Under the pieces are notes generated by a model. The model saw only the letters and a list, made by a program, of their open reading frames with translations, had not been told where the DNA came from and did no database searches. From assembly GCA_947451115.1 (NCBI GenBank), contig CANFXV010000005.1:28567-92566 (forward strand): a stretch of 64,000 bases of DNA. The letters are read 5' to 3'. The translations under genes were made by a program, and so were the position numbers. The DNA is from Bacteroidota bacterium (GTDB lineage: Bacteria; Bacteroidota; Bacteroidia; Chitinophagales; Chitinophagaceae). Below, piece by piece: positions 1 to 8,323 of the stretch (positions are counted from its first letter, which is position 1; each line of letters starts with the position of its first letter).

Positions 1-1320
1 TGGAAATCGGTGACTAAAAGAAAAGAAATCATTAAAGTTAAAGACAGTGCAGATGTTGTAGAAGATATACCAATGACCCATTGGGGGCCTGTGATGTATG
101 ATGCGCATTACCAAAATCCACAATCCAAAGGCCGCAACTTGGCAGTTAAGTGGACAGCAACAAATTCTTCTACAGGGGTTGAAACATTTTATAGATTAAA
201 CCGTGCCAAAAACTACGACGATTATGTAAAAGCCATTTCGCTTTGGAGCTGTCCTGGTCAGAATTTTGTGATGGCTACGGTCTCTGGTGATATTGCCATT
301 AAGCAGCAGGGGGCTTTTGTCGCAAGATGGGAACATCAAGGTGATTTTATTATGCCAGGAACAGACAGTTCTTATGATTGGCAAGGTATCATCCCTAATG
401 AAGAGAATCCCACCATCAAAAATCCAGTACGTGGTTTTGTAAGCAGTGCCAATCAGAAAGCAACCGATGCTTCTTATCCTTATTATTTAGGTACCGCAAG
501 CTCTTTCCCTTTATACCGTGGTATCAGTGTCAATAAGCATTTGACTAGGATGAATCAAATTACTCCGGAAGATATGCAAGCCTTGCAAACCAATAATGAC
601 AATGTATTTGCTGCAACAGCACGTCCTGCATTAATGAAATATTTGCAAGTAGATAAACTAAATACTGATGCCAAAAGAATGGTGACTGAAATGACCAATT
701 GGGATTTAAACAATGGTGTACATTCAAAAGGAATTACTGTTTTTAAAATAATATGGGATAGTGTGGAAATGGCAGTATGGGGAGATGAACTAGCAGGTTC
801 CGCTATTCCATTGACCAAGCCCGATGCCTTTGTTTTAGTTGATCAATTATTAAAGGATTCTAATTGGTCTATTGCAGATGATATCCGTACCAAGGACAAA
901 GTAGAAAATTTTAAAGATCAAATCACCTTGGGTGTAGAAAACGCTACCAAAAAATTATTGGAATTAGAAAAAGAAAATAAACTAGAATGGTCTTTATTTA
1001 AAGCTACAAGAGTAGCTCATTTGACTAAAATTCCTGCTTTAAGTAGGCTAGACTTACCCATTGGTGGTGGGGTGAACATTATTAATGCCACTACAGAAAA
1101 TCATGGACCAAGTTGGAGAATGGTGGTGCACATGACAGACGAAATTGAAGCCTATGGTTTGTATCCTGGTGGGCAGAGTGGGAATCCGGGCAGTGCTTAT
1201 TATGATACCTTTATAGATTATTGGGCTGCAGGAAAATATTATCGATTGTTGTTTTTAAACAAAGAAAAATTAAAACAACATGAAAGAACAAAATGGCATA
1301 TTCAATTTAAGACCGCTTAA
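1..1320 (+). CDS. penicillin acylase family protein, C-terminal part (5' end outside window)
   Basis: The reading frame is open from base 1, so this is the last 439 codons of a longer gene; the GTG at 10 is an internal codon, not a start. Penicillin acylases are N-terminal-nucleophile hydrolases that cleave amide bonds of small acylated molecules (beta-lactams, acyl-homoserine lactones, related amides), usually in the periplasm after self-cleavage into two chains. What is visible is the beta chain: a GFVSSANQK segment (about 432-465) matches the region holding the family's oxyanion-hole Asn, and a YPGGQSGNPGS segment (about 1156-1195) matches the conserved C-terminal signature. The nucleophile Ser, signal peptide and alpha chain must lie upstream. 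The natural substrate cannot be inferred. Confidence 0.88.
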   Translation, partial: WKSVTKRKEIIKVKDSADVVEDIPMTHWGPVMYDAHYQNPQSKGRNLAVKWTATNSSTGVETFYRLNRAKNYDDYVKAISLWSCPGQNFVMATVSGDIAIKQQGAFVARWEHQGDFIMPGTDSSYDWQGIIPNEENPTIKNPVRGFVSSANQKATDASYPYYLGTASSFPLYRGISVNKHLTRMNQITPEDMQALQTNNDNVFAATARPALMKYLQVDKLNTDAKRMVTEMTNWDLNNGVHSKGITVFKIIWDSVEMAVWGDELAGSAIPLTKPDAFVLVDQLLKDSNWSIADDIRTKDKVENFKDQITLGVENATKKLLELEKENKLEWSLFKATRVAHLTKIPALSRLDLPIGGGVNIINATTENHGPSWRMVVHMTDEIEAYGLYPGGQSGNPGSAYYDTFIDYWAAGKYYRLLFLNKEKLKQHERTKWHIQFKTA

Positions 1321-1339
1321 AAAAACTTCAATTTTAAAA

Positions 1340-1696
1340 ATGCAATCAATGAAAATAATTATCAGTATACTTTTAACCGCCTTACTTGCTTATGCAGTAG
1401 GTATTTATGGAAATTTACCTTGGTGGAGTTTTGTCCTTACTAATTTATTGGTAGCGATGGTTATTCCTCAAAAGTCCATTCATTCTTTTTTAATAGGATT
1501 TATTGCTATTGGCTTGTTGTGGACCTTATTGGCCATCGGCATTGACCAAGGCAATAATCATCTATTGTCCATCAAAGTAGCCAATATCTTGCCTTTAAAA
1601 GGATCTTATGTTTCTCTTATTGTGCTCACCGGTTTTATTGGTGCTTTAGTAGGAGGCTTAGCTTCCTTGACAGGATCCTTTGTGCGTAAAAAATAG
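1340..1696 (+). CDS. small integral membrane protein, function unknown
   Basis: A 118-residue protein that I do not recognise. It is strongly hydrophobic, with about four membrane-spanning stretches (near residues 4-22, 27-43, 48-66 and 88-110) and a short basic tail ending in RKK. The frame is open from an ATG at 1280, but that would overlap the penicillin acylase end by 41 bases and add a non-hydrophobic 20-residue leader, so I prefer the ATG at 1340 (or 1349). It follows the acylase gene by 19 bases and is probably co-transcribed. No catalytic motif is visible. Confidence 0.6.
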   Translation: MQSMKIIISILLTALLAYAVGIYGNLPWWSFVLTNLLVAMVIPQKSIHSFLIGFIAIGLLWTLLAIGIDQGNNHLLSIKVANILPLKGSYVSLIVLTGFIGALVGGLASLTGSFVRKK

Positions 1697-1760
1697 TTTC
1701 CCCTAAGTAGTTACTGATTTTAATCAGCAGTCTTTTATAAACTTAATTCAAGAAACTTTT

Positions 1761-1768
1761 TATCTTTG
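1761..1768 (+). promoter_or_regulatory. -7 promoter box of trhO
   Basis: TATCTTTG fits the Bacteroidota primary-sigma -7 element TAnnTTTG and lies 43 bases before the trhO ATG. No clear -33 box is seen. The leader contains a small CCCAA/TTGGG hairpin just upstream of the start. Confidence 0.6.
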
Positions 1769-1811
1769 CATTGAATTTCCCCAACCTGTAATTGGGCTAA
1801 AAATTTAAGCT

Positions 1812-2852
1812 ATGTCAGTTTTACACAATCGCATCTCCAATAAGGAGTTGAAAGAAAAATTATACGAGGAAAATTTTCCGCGTACCACCATCAGTTTTTA
1901 TCAGTATTTCACCATTCAAGACCCAGCCTTATTTAGAGATGAGTTGTATAAGGGTTTTCATGAATTACAAGTTTTTGGGCGTATTTATATTGCCAGTGAA
2001 GGCATCAATGCACAAATAAGTGTGCCTACTCATTTATTCGAAAACTTTAAATCTTATTTATATGTAATCCCTGGCCTAGAAGGCTTGAGGTTAAATATTG
2101 CGGTGAACGATAATGGCAAAAGCTTTTGGGTATTACGCATTAAAAACAGAAGCAAAATTGTGGCCGATGGCATCGAAGATTCTAGCTTTAGTATGGAAAA
2201 TAAAGGCAAGTATGTCAATGCCGTTCAGATGAATGAATTGTTAAACGCTCCTGAAACGATTGTGATTGACATGCGTAACCATTATGAATACGAAGTAGGA
2301 CATTTTGCAAATGCGATTGAAATTCCTTCAGATACTTTTAGAGAACAATTGCCCATGGCCGCCGAGATGATGAAGGAAAATAAAGAAAAAAATATCATCA
2401 TGTATTGCACGGGGGGTATCCGTTGTGAAAAAGCAAGTGCTTATATGTTGCATGAAGGGTTTAAAAATGTTTTCCATTTAGAAGGAGGTATTATTAATTA
2501 CGCCAATCAAATTAAAGAAGCGGGATTAGAAAGTAAATTCAAAGGAAAAAACTTTGTGTTTGATGATCGACTAGGAGAGAAGATTACAGAAGACATCATT
2601 GCCAAGTGTCATCAGTGTGGGGCACCATGTGATACCCATACCAATTGTAAAAACGATGGTTGTCACTTGTTGTTTATTCAATGTCCAAGCTGCGCTGAAA
2701 CCTATGCCGGCTGCTGCACACAGGACTGCACCGATATTGTACATCTACCTCTAGAAAAACAAATTGAGCTTAGAAAAGGCATCGACAAAGGCCAACAAAT
2801 TTTTAATAAAAGCAAGCAGCGCTTAAGACCTCGCTTAGGAATAGATATTTAA
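1812..2852 (+). CDS. trhO: tRNA uridine(34) hydroxylase TrhO (rhodanese-like, YceA family)
   Basis: TrhO adds oxygen to uridine 34 of certain tRNAs, the first step toward 5-alkoxyuridine wobble modifications, and acts in the cytoplasm. The protein has 346 residues, with an N-terminal ferredoxin-like region (about 1-100, containing the conserved [10 protein letters not shown] stretch) and a central rhodanese domain whose active loop [11 protein letters not shown] carries the catalytic Cys199. The C-terminal part is rich in Cys pairs ([21 protein letters not shown]), probably a metal-binding tail as in longer family members. It has its own promoter and stands alone, converging on purC. The start ATG at 1812 gives the usual family N-terminus. 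Confidence 0.92.
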   Translation: MSVLHNRISNKELKEKLYEENFPRTTISFYQYFTIQDPALFRDELYKGFHELQVFGRIYIASEGINAQISVPTHLFENFKSYLYVIPGLEGLRLNIAVNDNGKSFWVLRIKNRSKIVADGIEDSSFSMENKGKYVNAVQMNELLNAPETIVIDMRNHYEYEVGHFANAIEIPSDTFREQLPMAAEMMKENKEKNIIMYCTGGIRCEKASAYMLHEGFKNVFHLEGGIINYANQIKEAGLESKFKGKNFVFDDRLGEKITEDIIAKCHQCGAPCDTHTNCKNDGCHLLFIQCPSCAETYAGCCTQDCTDIVHLPLEKQIELRKGIDKGQQIFNKSKQRLRPRLGIDI

Positions 2853-2904
2853 GATAGAATATCAATTTAAAAATATTTCATTCTTCTCTGCTCGCCATGA
2901 CGCT

Positions 2905-2986
2905 AAAAAAATAAAAAAGAATCTAAAATTGTGAACTCGCTTCGCTCAGACATGCACAATTTTTTAACGATTCATTTTTATTTTTT
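2905..2986. repeat. long imperfect inverted repeat with CGCTTCGCTCA loop (site A)
   Basis: The arms 2905-2933 and 2955-2986 are near-complementary (A-rich, ending TTGTG/CACAA) around a 21-base loop containing CGCTTCGCTCA. It lies between the convergent genes trhO and purC. The same loop 11-mer recurs at 41580. Likely a transcript-end structure or an intergenic palindromic repeat; it was read by eye, not folded. Confidence 0.6.
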
Positions 2987-2995
2987 CTTTACGTA

Positions 2996-3012
2996 GCAAA
3001 TCTCTGATTTGC
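2996..3012. repeat. 7-bp hairpin GCAAATC/GATTTGC
   Basis: A perfect 7-base inverted repeat with a three-base loop, sitting between two larger palindromes in the trhO-purC gap. Confidence 0.5.
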
Positions 3013-3028
3013 ATAAAATAATTAGATT

Positions 3029-3072
3029 TTATTATTTAAAAACTTAATATAATTATAGTTTTTAAATAATAA
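3029..3072. repeat. perfect 16-bp inverted repeat between trhO and purC
   Basis: The arms 3029-3044 and 3057-3072 (TTATTATTTAAAAACT and its exact complement) flank a 12-base AT-only loop. It could act as a weak terminator in both directions for the two convergent genes, but the stem is almost purely A-T and lacks the usual GC core. Confidence 0.6.
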
Positions 3073-3124
3073 TTTAGTCTCGAAGTTCAGAACTGAAATT
3101 AATTTTTAAATTTCTATTCTAAAA

Positions 3125-4051
3125 CTAACTAAGCTTTTCTAAAGATACACAAACTAAATTGTAAGTTTCTTCGGAAGATTTTGGTGCTGGCTTAAATGGC
3201 GCGCCAATGACTTTTTCGTAAAGCTCAATATATCTTTTAGAAATGGTATCAATCCATTCGGCGGACATAGCTGGCACCGTTTGGCCTTCCTTGCCCATGA
3301 AATTATTGGCAATCAACCACTCGCGCACAAACTCTTTACTTAATTGTTTTTGCTTTTCTTTTTTGGATTGTCTTTCTTCAAATCCATCGGCATAAAAATA
3401 TCGAGAAGAATCGGGGGTGTGTATTTCATCCATTAAATAAATGGTGTCTCCAATTTTTCCAAATTCATATTTAGTGTCTACTAAAATTAATCCTTGTTTA
3501 GCGGCTATTTCTTTTCCTCTTTGAAATAAGGCTAGTGCATATTTTTCTAATACAGCCCAATCCGCAGCAGAAGCCAATCCTTCTGCAATGATTTCTTCTT
3601 TTGAAATATCTTCATCATGTCCTTCACTTGCTTTAGTCGAGGGTGTGATGATTGGGCTAGGGAAATAATCATTTTCATTCAGTCCTTCTGGTAGGCTTAC
3701 CCCACATAATTTTCGTCCACCTGCTTGGTAAGTTCTCCAAGCATGGCCCACTAAATTACCTCTTACGACCATTTCGATTTTAAAGGGAGTACATTTTTTG
3801 CCAATGGCCACATTTGGGGCAGGGCAGTCCAATAGCCAATTGGGGCAAATGTCCTGGGTAGCGGCCAACATATAGGCAGCAATCTGATTGAGGACCTGCC
3901 CTTTAAAAGGGATGGGTTCGGGTAAAATGACGTCAAAAGCAGAGATTCTGTCACTTGCAATCATTATAAGTAGTTCATTATCAAGATAATAGACATCTCT
4001 TACCTTGCCTTGGTACTCACCAATTTGATGGGGAAATGGGGTCATTTTCAT
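3125..4051 (-). CDS. purC: phosphoribosylaminoimidazole-succinocarboxamide synthase (SAICAR synthase)
   Basis: PurC joins aspartate to CAIR using ATP, a late step of de novo purine synthesis, in the cytoplasm. The 308-residue protein carries family signatures: GKVRDVY near the N-terminus (nucleotide-binding loop), [10 protein letters not shown], the substrate-contacting [13 protein letters not shown] and the late VDTKYEFG motif. The length matches the long bacterial/yeast-type form. A near-match -7 box (TATCTTTA on the minus strand) lies just upstream, in a 100-base gap shared with the divergent TonB receptor gene. The other purine gene of the window, purM, lies 31 kb away, so the pathway genes are scattered. 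Confidence 0.95.
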   Translation of the reverse strand: MKMTPFPHQIGEYQGKVRDVYYLDNELLIMIASDRISAFDVILPEPIPFKGQVLNQIAAYMLAATQDICPNWLLDCPAPNVAIGKKCTPFKIEMVVRGNLVGHAWRTYQAGGRKLCGVSLPEGLNENDYFPSPIITPSTKASEGHDEDISKEEIIAEGLASAADWAVLEKYALALFQRGKEIAAKQGLILVDTKYEFGKIGDTIYLMDEIHTPDSSRYFYADGFEERQSKKEKQKQLSKEFVREWLIANNFMGKEGQTVPAMSAEWIDTISKRYIELYEKVIGAPFKPAPKSSEETYNLVCVSLEKLS

Positions 4052-4151
4052 ACTGTAAAATTATATTTTTAAAGATACAAATGATAATTTTTTCTTAAAT
4101 GCTTACAATATGTTAATTTGTACCAACAATTCAACTTAAAAACAATAATTT

Positions 4152-7094
4152 ATGAAAAAATTTTTAAGACATTTTGCGGTTCTATGCTTATCTACCATCT
4201 TGGTTATGAGTGCAAAAGCTCAAAATGCAAGTACCATTTCAGGTACGGTTAAAAATTCAAATTCTTCAGAATCTGTTCCTGCAGTTTCAGTAACCTTAAA
4301 AGGATCCAACCAAGGTACTTTTACTGACGACAGAGGTAATTTTAAAATCTCAGTAACTCAAAAAGCACCTTATACCTTGGTGTTTTCTTCTGTTGGTTTT
4401 GAATCCAAAGAAGTGATCGTAGATGCTTCTAATAAAGTAAATGTTACACTTAAACCTTCTTATACCTTAGGTTCTGAAGTAGTCGTAGCTGCTTCAAGAG
4501 TAGCAGAAAGAATTCTAGAATCTCCAGTAACTATTGAGCGTATTAGCAATGCTACTATTAAATCAGCGCCTGCTTCCAATTACTATGATATCATTGGTAA
4601 TTTAAAAGGGGTGGACGTTGTAGCTGCTAGTTTGACTTTCAAAAGTGTTAGTACAAGAGGTTTTAACGGAAGTGGTAACACACGTATGAACCAATTAATT
4701 GATGGTATGGACAACCAAGCACCCGGCTTAAATTTCTCAGTGGGTAGCATTGTTGGTTTGACAGAATTAGATGTAGACAATATCGAATTATTGCCAGGTG
4801 CCTCTTCTGCTTTGTATGGAGCAGGTGGTATGAACGGTACTGTTTTAATCAATAGTAAAAGTCCTTTCAAATACCAAGGTTTGAGTTTTCAAATCAAGCA
4901 AGGGATGAACCATATTGATGGTTACGAGCGTCCAAAATCTGGATATAGTGACTATACCGTAAGATGGGCAAGTAAAATAGGCGATCGTTTTGCTTATAAA
5001 ATTTCAGCAGAATCAATGGAAGCGCAAGATTGGTTGGCTCAAAATACAAGCAACTATTCTCGTAGTACCGGAACTTCTTTAGGGGAGACTATTTCTGGAA
5101 CAAGAATAACAGATCCTAATTATGATGGAGTAAACGTTTATGGTGATGAAACCACTGTAGATTTAAGAAACTTTAGTGCTTCTTATAAAGCTGGTGTTTC
5201 TGGTTTATTAGGCGCTGCTACTTTCAATGCCTTGTATGGTGCAGCTGCTGGTTATAGTTCTTATGCTGCTTACGCTGGATTTTTAGCAAAAGCAACTGGA
5301 CCAAGTTGGGCAGCATTAGCTCCTTATGCACCAATTCTTTATGCGGATAAAAAAGGTTATTATGGTAATGTAAGTAGAACAGGATATAATGAAGCCGATG
5401 TAATTGATCCAACTACAAGAAACAATAAAATTTCTGGATCTATTCACTATAAAGTAAATGATAAAACAGAGGCCTCTTTCAGTATGTATACAGGAACTGG
5501 AAATACAGTATACACTGGTAGTGATCGTTATTCATTGAAAAATTTACAAATGAGTCAATTCAAATTTGAATTGAAATCTAAAAACTGGTACGTAAGAGCC
5601 TATGAAACTTTAGAAGATGCAGGTGATTCTTACAATGCCACTATCGCTACTCGTATATTTAATGAGTCTTGGAAAAAAAGTTATGATCCTACCAATGCAA
5701 CAACTACTGCTGCCTCTTGGTATCCTCAATACTTTTCTGCTTTAACAGGCGCTTTAGCACAAGGTGCTAGCCCAGCGCAAGCAGATGCTACAGCAAGAAC
5801 TTTAGCAGATCAAGGAAGACCTGAAGGTCAAGGCAATGGTAACATTGGCGCTAGTGCTGCTTACAAAGCAATCACCGGTACGCCTATTTCTCAAGGTGGT
5901 GCTAAATTTTTAGATAAATCATCTTTGGCTGTAGTAGAAGGTCAATTGAATTTGACAGAAAAATTAGGTTTTGACAAATACGATATGGATTTATTAATTG
6001 GAGGAAGTGCAAGAACTTATACATTGAATTCACAAGGAACTTTATTTGCTGATACTGCAGGTAACATTGCCATCAATGAAACAGGTGCCTATACTCAATT
6101 GTCAAAGAAATTCTTTGGAGATGGACTTAAATTGTCTTTTGCTGGACGTTATGATAAAAATCAAAACTTCAAAGGTCAATTTACACCAAGATTTACTGCT
6201 GTAATTAAAGTTGCAGAAGACAATAACTTACGTCTTTCTTACCAAACTGCTTATCGTTTCCCAACCACACAAAACCAATACATTAATTTGACAGTGGGTG
6301 GTGGAACTCGATTAATGGGTGGTCTAAAAAGCTTAAGAGATTTTTATAATTTCGGTTCAAATCCTGCTTATACTATTCCAAGTGTAACTGCATTTGGCGC
6401 TTCAGTAGCTGGAGGTGCACCTAACGCAACTTTATTAAAACAACAAGTATTTGGTGATTTCAAACCAGAATCTTTAAAGTCTTTTGAAATTGGATACAAA
6501 ACTTTAATCGCTAAAAAATTATTAATTGATTTTTATGCTTATTCAGGGGAGTATACCAACTTTATTGGTGGCGTGAATGTATTGCAATCAAGAACTGGTG
6601 CTAGCATATATGATGTGTTAAGTGCAGACAAGCGAGTTGCTTACAGTATCTCAACCAATGCCTCTACTAAAGTATCTTCTTCAGGATGGGGTGTTTCTGC
6701 AGATTACATGATGCCTAATAATTTTACTTTCAATGGTAGTATCTATACAGATGAAATTGGCAACTTGCCTACTGGCTTTATTGCTTATTTCAACACACCA
6801 TTATGGAGAGCTAATTTTGGTTTAACCAATACAGGTTTCTTGTTGAAAAACAGATTGGGCTTTAGTGCTTCCTTACATTATCAAGACGAGATGACTTATG
6901 AAGGTAGTTTTGCAGTAGGTAAAGTAGCTTCTTTCAACACGATTGATGCTGTTTTAACTTACAAAGTACCTAGCGTTAAATCTTTGATTAAAGTAGGTGG
7001 TACCAACATTATGAATAAATACTATTACACAGCTTATGGTAGTCCAAAAATCGGTGGATTGTACTATGTAAGCTTTGCTTATAACATATTCTAG
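4152..7094 (+). CDS. TonB-dependent outer membrane receptor with carboxypeptidase-D-like N-terminal domain
   Basis: A 980-residue outer membrane beta-barrel that would import a ligand using TonB energy. Layout: signal peptide (about 1-23, ending SAKAQ), a carboxypeptidase-regulatory-like beta-sandwich (about 27-102), a plug domain (about 105-235, with RGFNGSGNTR and the LPGASSALYGAGGMNG segment) and a barrel ending in an aromatic-terminated final strand (SFAYNIF). No SusD-type lipoprotein follows, so it is not a classic SusC. An Ala-rich insert near residues 530-570 resembles loops common in this receptor group. The substrate is unknown; iron chelate, peptide or sugar are all possible. A strong terminator follows directly. 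Confidence 0.9.
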   Translation: MKKFLRHFAVLCLSTILVMSAKAQNASTISGTVKNSNSSESVPAVSVTLKGSNQGTFTDDRGNFKISVTQKAPYTLVFSSVGFESKEVIVDASNKVNVTLKPSYTLGSEVVVAASRVAERILESPVTIERISNATIKSAPASNYYDIIGNLKGVDVVAASLTFKSVSTRGFNGSGNTRMNQLIDGMDNQAPGLNFSVGSIVGLTELDVDNIELLPGASSALYGAGGMNGTVLINSKSPFKYQGLSFQIKQGMNHIDGYERPKSGYSDYTVRWASKIGDRFAYKISAESMEAQDWLAQNTSNYSRSTGTSLGETISGTRITDPNYDGVNVYGDETTVDLRNFSASYKAGVSGLLGAATFNALYGAAAGYSSYAAYAGFLAKATGPSWAALAPYAPILYADKKGYYGNVSRTGYNEADVIDPTTRNNKISGSIHYKVNDKTEASFSMYTGTGNTVYTGSDRYSLKNLQMSQFKFELKSKNWYVRAYETLEDAGDSYNATIATRIFNESWKKSYDPTNATTTAASWYPQYFSALTGALAQGASPAQADATARTLADQGRPEGQGNGNIGASAAYKAITGTPISQGGAKFLDKSSLAVVEGQLNLTEKLGFDKYDMDLLIGGSARTYTLNSQGTLFADTAGNIAINETGAYTQLSKKFFGDGLKLSFAGRYDKNQNFKGQFTPRFTAVIKVAEDNNLRLSYQTAYRFPTTQNQYINLTVGGGTRLMGGLKSLRDFYNFGSNPAYTIPSVTAFGASVAGGAPNATLLKQQVFGDFKPESLKSFEIGYKTLIAKKLLIDFYAYSGEYTNFIGGVNVLQSRTGASIYDVLSADKRVAYSISTNASTKVSSSGWGVSADYMMPNNFTFNGSIYTDEIGNLPTGFIAYFNTPLWRANFGLTNTGFLLKNRLGFSASLHYQDEMTYEGSFAVGKVASFNTIDAVLTYKVPSVKSLIKVGGTNIMNKYYYTAYGSPKIGGLYYVSFAYNIF

Positions 7095-7118
7095 TCTTTT
7101 AGGATGGGTTAGTCCTAG

Positions 7119-7156
7119 AATCCCTTCCTCCCAGCTTGGGCGGAGGGGATTTTTTT
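7119..7156 (+). terminator. rho-independent terminator of the TonB receptor gene
   Basis: A G+C-rich stem (CCCTTCCTCCCA paired with TGGGCGGAGGGG) with a short loop, followed by a run of seven T. It is the strongest terminator in this part of the window and insulates the receptor gene from pdhB. Confidence 0.88.
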
Positions 7157-7191
7157 ATGCCTTAGAATTACTTTTTTCTTGTATAAAACTC

Positions 7192-7199
7192 TATTTTTG
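7192..7199 (+). promoter_or_regulatory. -7 promoter box of pdhB
   Basis: TATTTTTG, a perfect TAnnTTTG, 23 bases before the pdhB ATG and 36 bases after the preceding terminator. Confidence 0.65.
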
Positions 7200-7222
7200 C
7201 ATCTCAAATTAAAACTAGATTC

Positions 7223-8209
7223 ATGCGATCAATAGCCTTAAGAGAAGCCATCCGCGAAGCAATGAGTGAAGAGATGAGAAGAGATGAGCGCGTCTTGCTG
7301 ATGGGAGAAGAAGTAGCCGAATACAATGGTGCTTATAAAGTTAGTCAGGGTATGTTGGCTGAATTTGGACCTAAACGCATTATAGATACCCCAATTTCAG
7401 AATTAGGCTTTACCGCAGTAGCGGTAGGGGCTGCTCAAAATGGGCTTAGACCAATCGTTGAGTTCATGACTTGGAACTTTGCCGTACTTCCTTTAGATCA
7501 AATATTAAATACAGCGAGTAAGATGTTGGCCATGAGTGGTGGACAAATTGGATGTCCTATTGTGATGAGAGGGCCCAATGGAAGTGCTGGTCAATTAGGC
7601 GCACAACATTCTACTGCATTTGAAAGTTACTTAGCCAATATACCTGGTATCAAAGTGGTCTCTACGGCTGATGCTTATGATGCAAAAGGTTTATTAAAAC
7701 AAGCCATTAGGTATGAAGAAGATCCCATTATGTTTTTGGAAAGTGAAGTAAGTTATGGCGAAAAAGCAGAAGTACCTGATGAAGAATATTATATCCCTCT
7801 AGGACTAGCTGCGGTGAAAAAGCCCGGTCGTGATGTAACTATTGTTTCTTACAGTAAGATGATGAAGGTAGCCTTAGGTGCTGCTGCAGAATTGGAAAAA
7901 GAAGGCATTAGTGCAGAAGTAATAGATTTAAGAACCATTCGTCCATTGGACTGGATGACTGTTTTAGAAAGCGTTAAAAAAACAAATAGATTGGTGATTA
8001 TTGAAGAGCAATGGCCCTTTGCTTCTGTCTCTTCAGAATTAAGTTACCGCATTCAAAAGGAGGGCTTTGATTATTTAGATGCACCTATCAGAAGAATTAC
8101 TAGCGCTGATGCGCCCATGCACTATGCGCCTAATTTAACCGCTTTAGCCATTCCAGACATTATTAGATCCGTAAAGTTGGTCAAAGAGGTACTCCATCAG
8201 TATAAATAA
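7223..8209 (+). CDS. pdhB: pyruvate dehydrogenase E1 component, beta subunit
   Basis: The beta subunit of the alpha2beta2 E1 enzyme that decarboxylates pyruvate with thiamine diphosphate and passes the acetyl group to lipoyl-E2. The 328-residue protein shows the family pattern: ALREAIREAM at the N-terminus, LMGEEVAEYNGAYK, RIIDTPISELGFT, the PIVEFMTWNFA region, and the C-terminal transketolase domain with VIDLRTIRPLD. The alpha subunit, E2 and E3 are not in the window, so the complex genes are dispersed. LipA at 20239 makes the lipoate that E2 needs. A branched-chain 2-oxoacid E1-beta is an alternative, but the high match to known PdhB segments favours pyruvate. It is transcribed alone, with its own promoter and terminator. 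Confidence 0.9.
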   Translation: MRSIALREAIREAMSEEMRRDERVLLMGEEVAEYNGAYKVSQGMLAEFGPKRIIDTPISELGFTAVAVGAAQNGLRPIVEFMTWNFAVLPLDQILNTASKMLAMSGGQIGCPIVMRGPNGSAGQLGAQHSTAFESYLANIPGIKVVSTADAYDAKGLLKQAIRYEEDPIMFLESEVSYGEKAEVPDEEYYIPLGLAAVKKPGRDVTIVSYSKMMKVALGAAAELEKEGISAEVIDLRTIRPLDWMTVLESVKKTNRLVIIEEQWPFASVSSELSYRIQKEGFDYLDAPIRRITSADAPMHYAPNLTALAIPDIIRSVKLVKEVLHQYK

Positions 8210-8273
8210 AGAGCAATAATCCTTTATTTTAACCTTTTGTACAGTTTAACAATATAATTCAAACTCTTTTTAT

Positions 8274-8300
8274 AAATATCCCTCACAAAGGGATATTTTT
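8274..8300 (+). terminator. terminator hairpin of pdhB, overlapping the lepB promoter
   Basis: A perfect 9-base stem (AAATATCCC / GGGATATTT) around loop TCACAAA, followed by T bases. Its 3' arm and T-run are the same bases that form the lepB -7 box at 8294-8301. Confidence 0.75.
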
Positions 8301-8301
8301 G
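8294..8301 (+). promoter_or_regulatory. -7 promoter box of lepB
   Basis: TATTTTTG matches TAnnTTTG, 23 bases before the lepB ATG, and shares bases with the end of the pdhB terminator. Confidence 0.6.
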
Positions 8302-8323
8302 TTACAAATAATAAGTACTATTT

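Noticed and set aside
4152..7094. SusC-type receptor of a starch utilisation locus
   Set aside because: No SusD-like lipoprotein follows, and the glucan genes lie 17 kb away; only a general TonB-dependent receptor can be supported.
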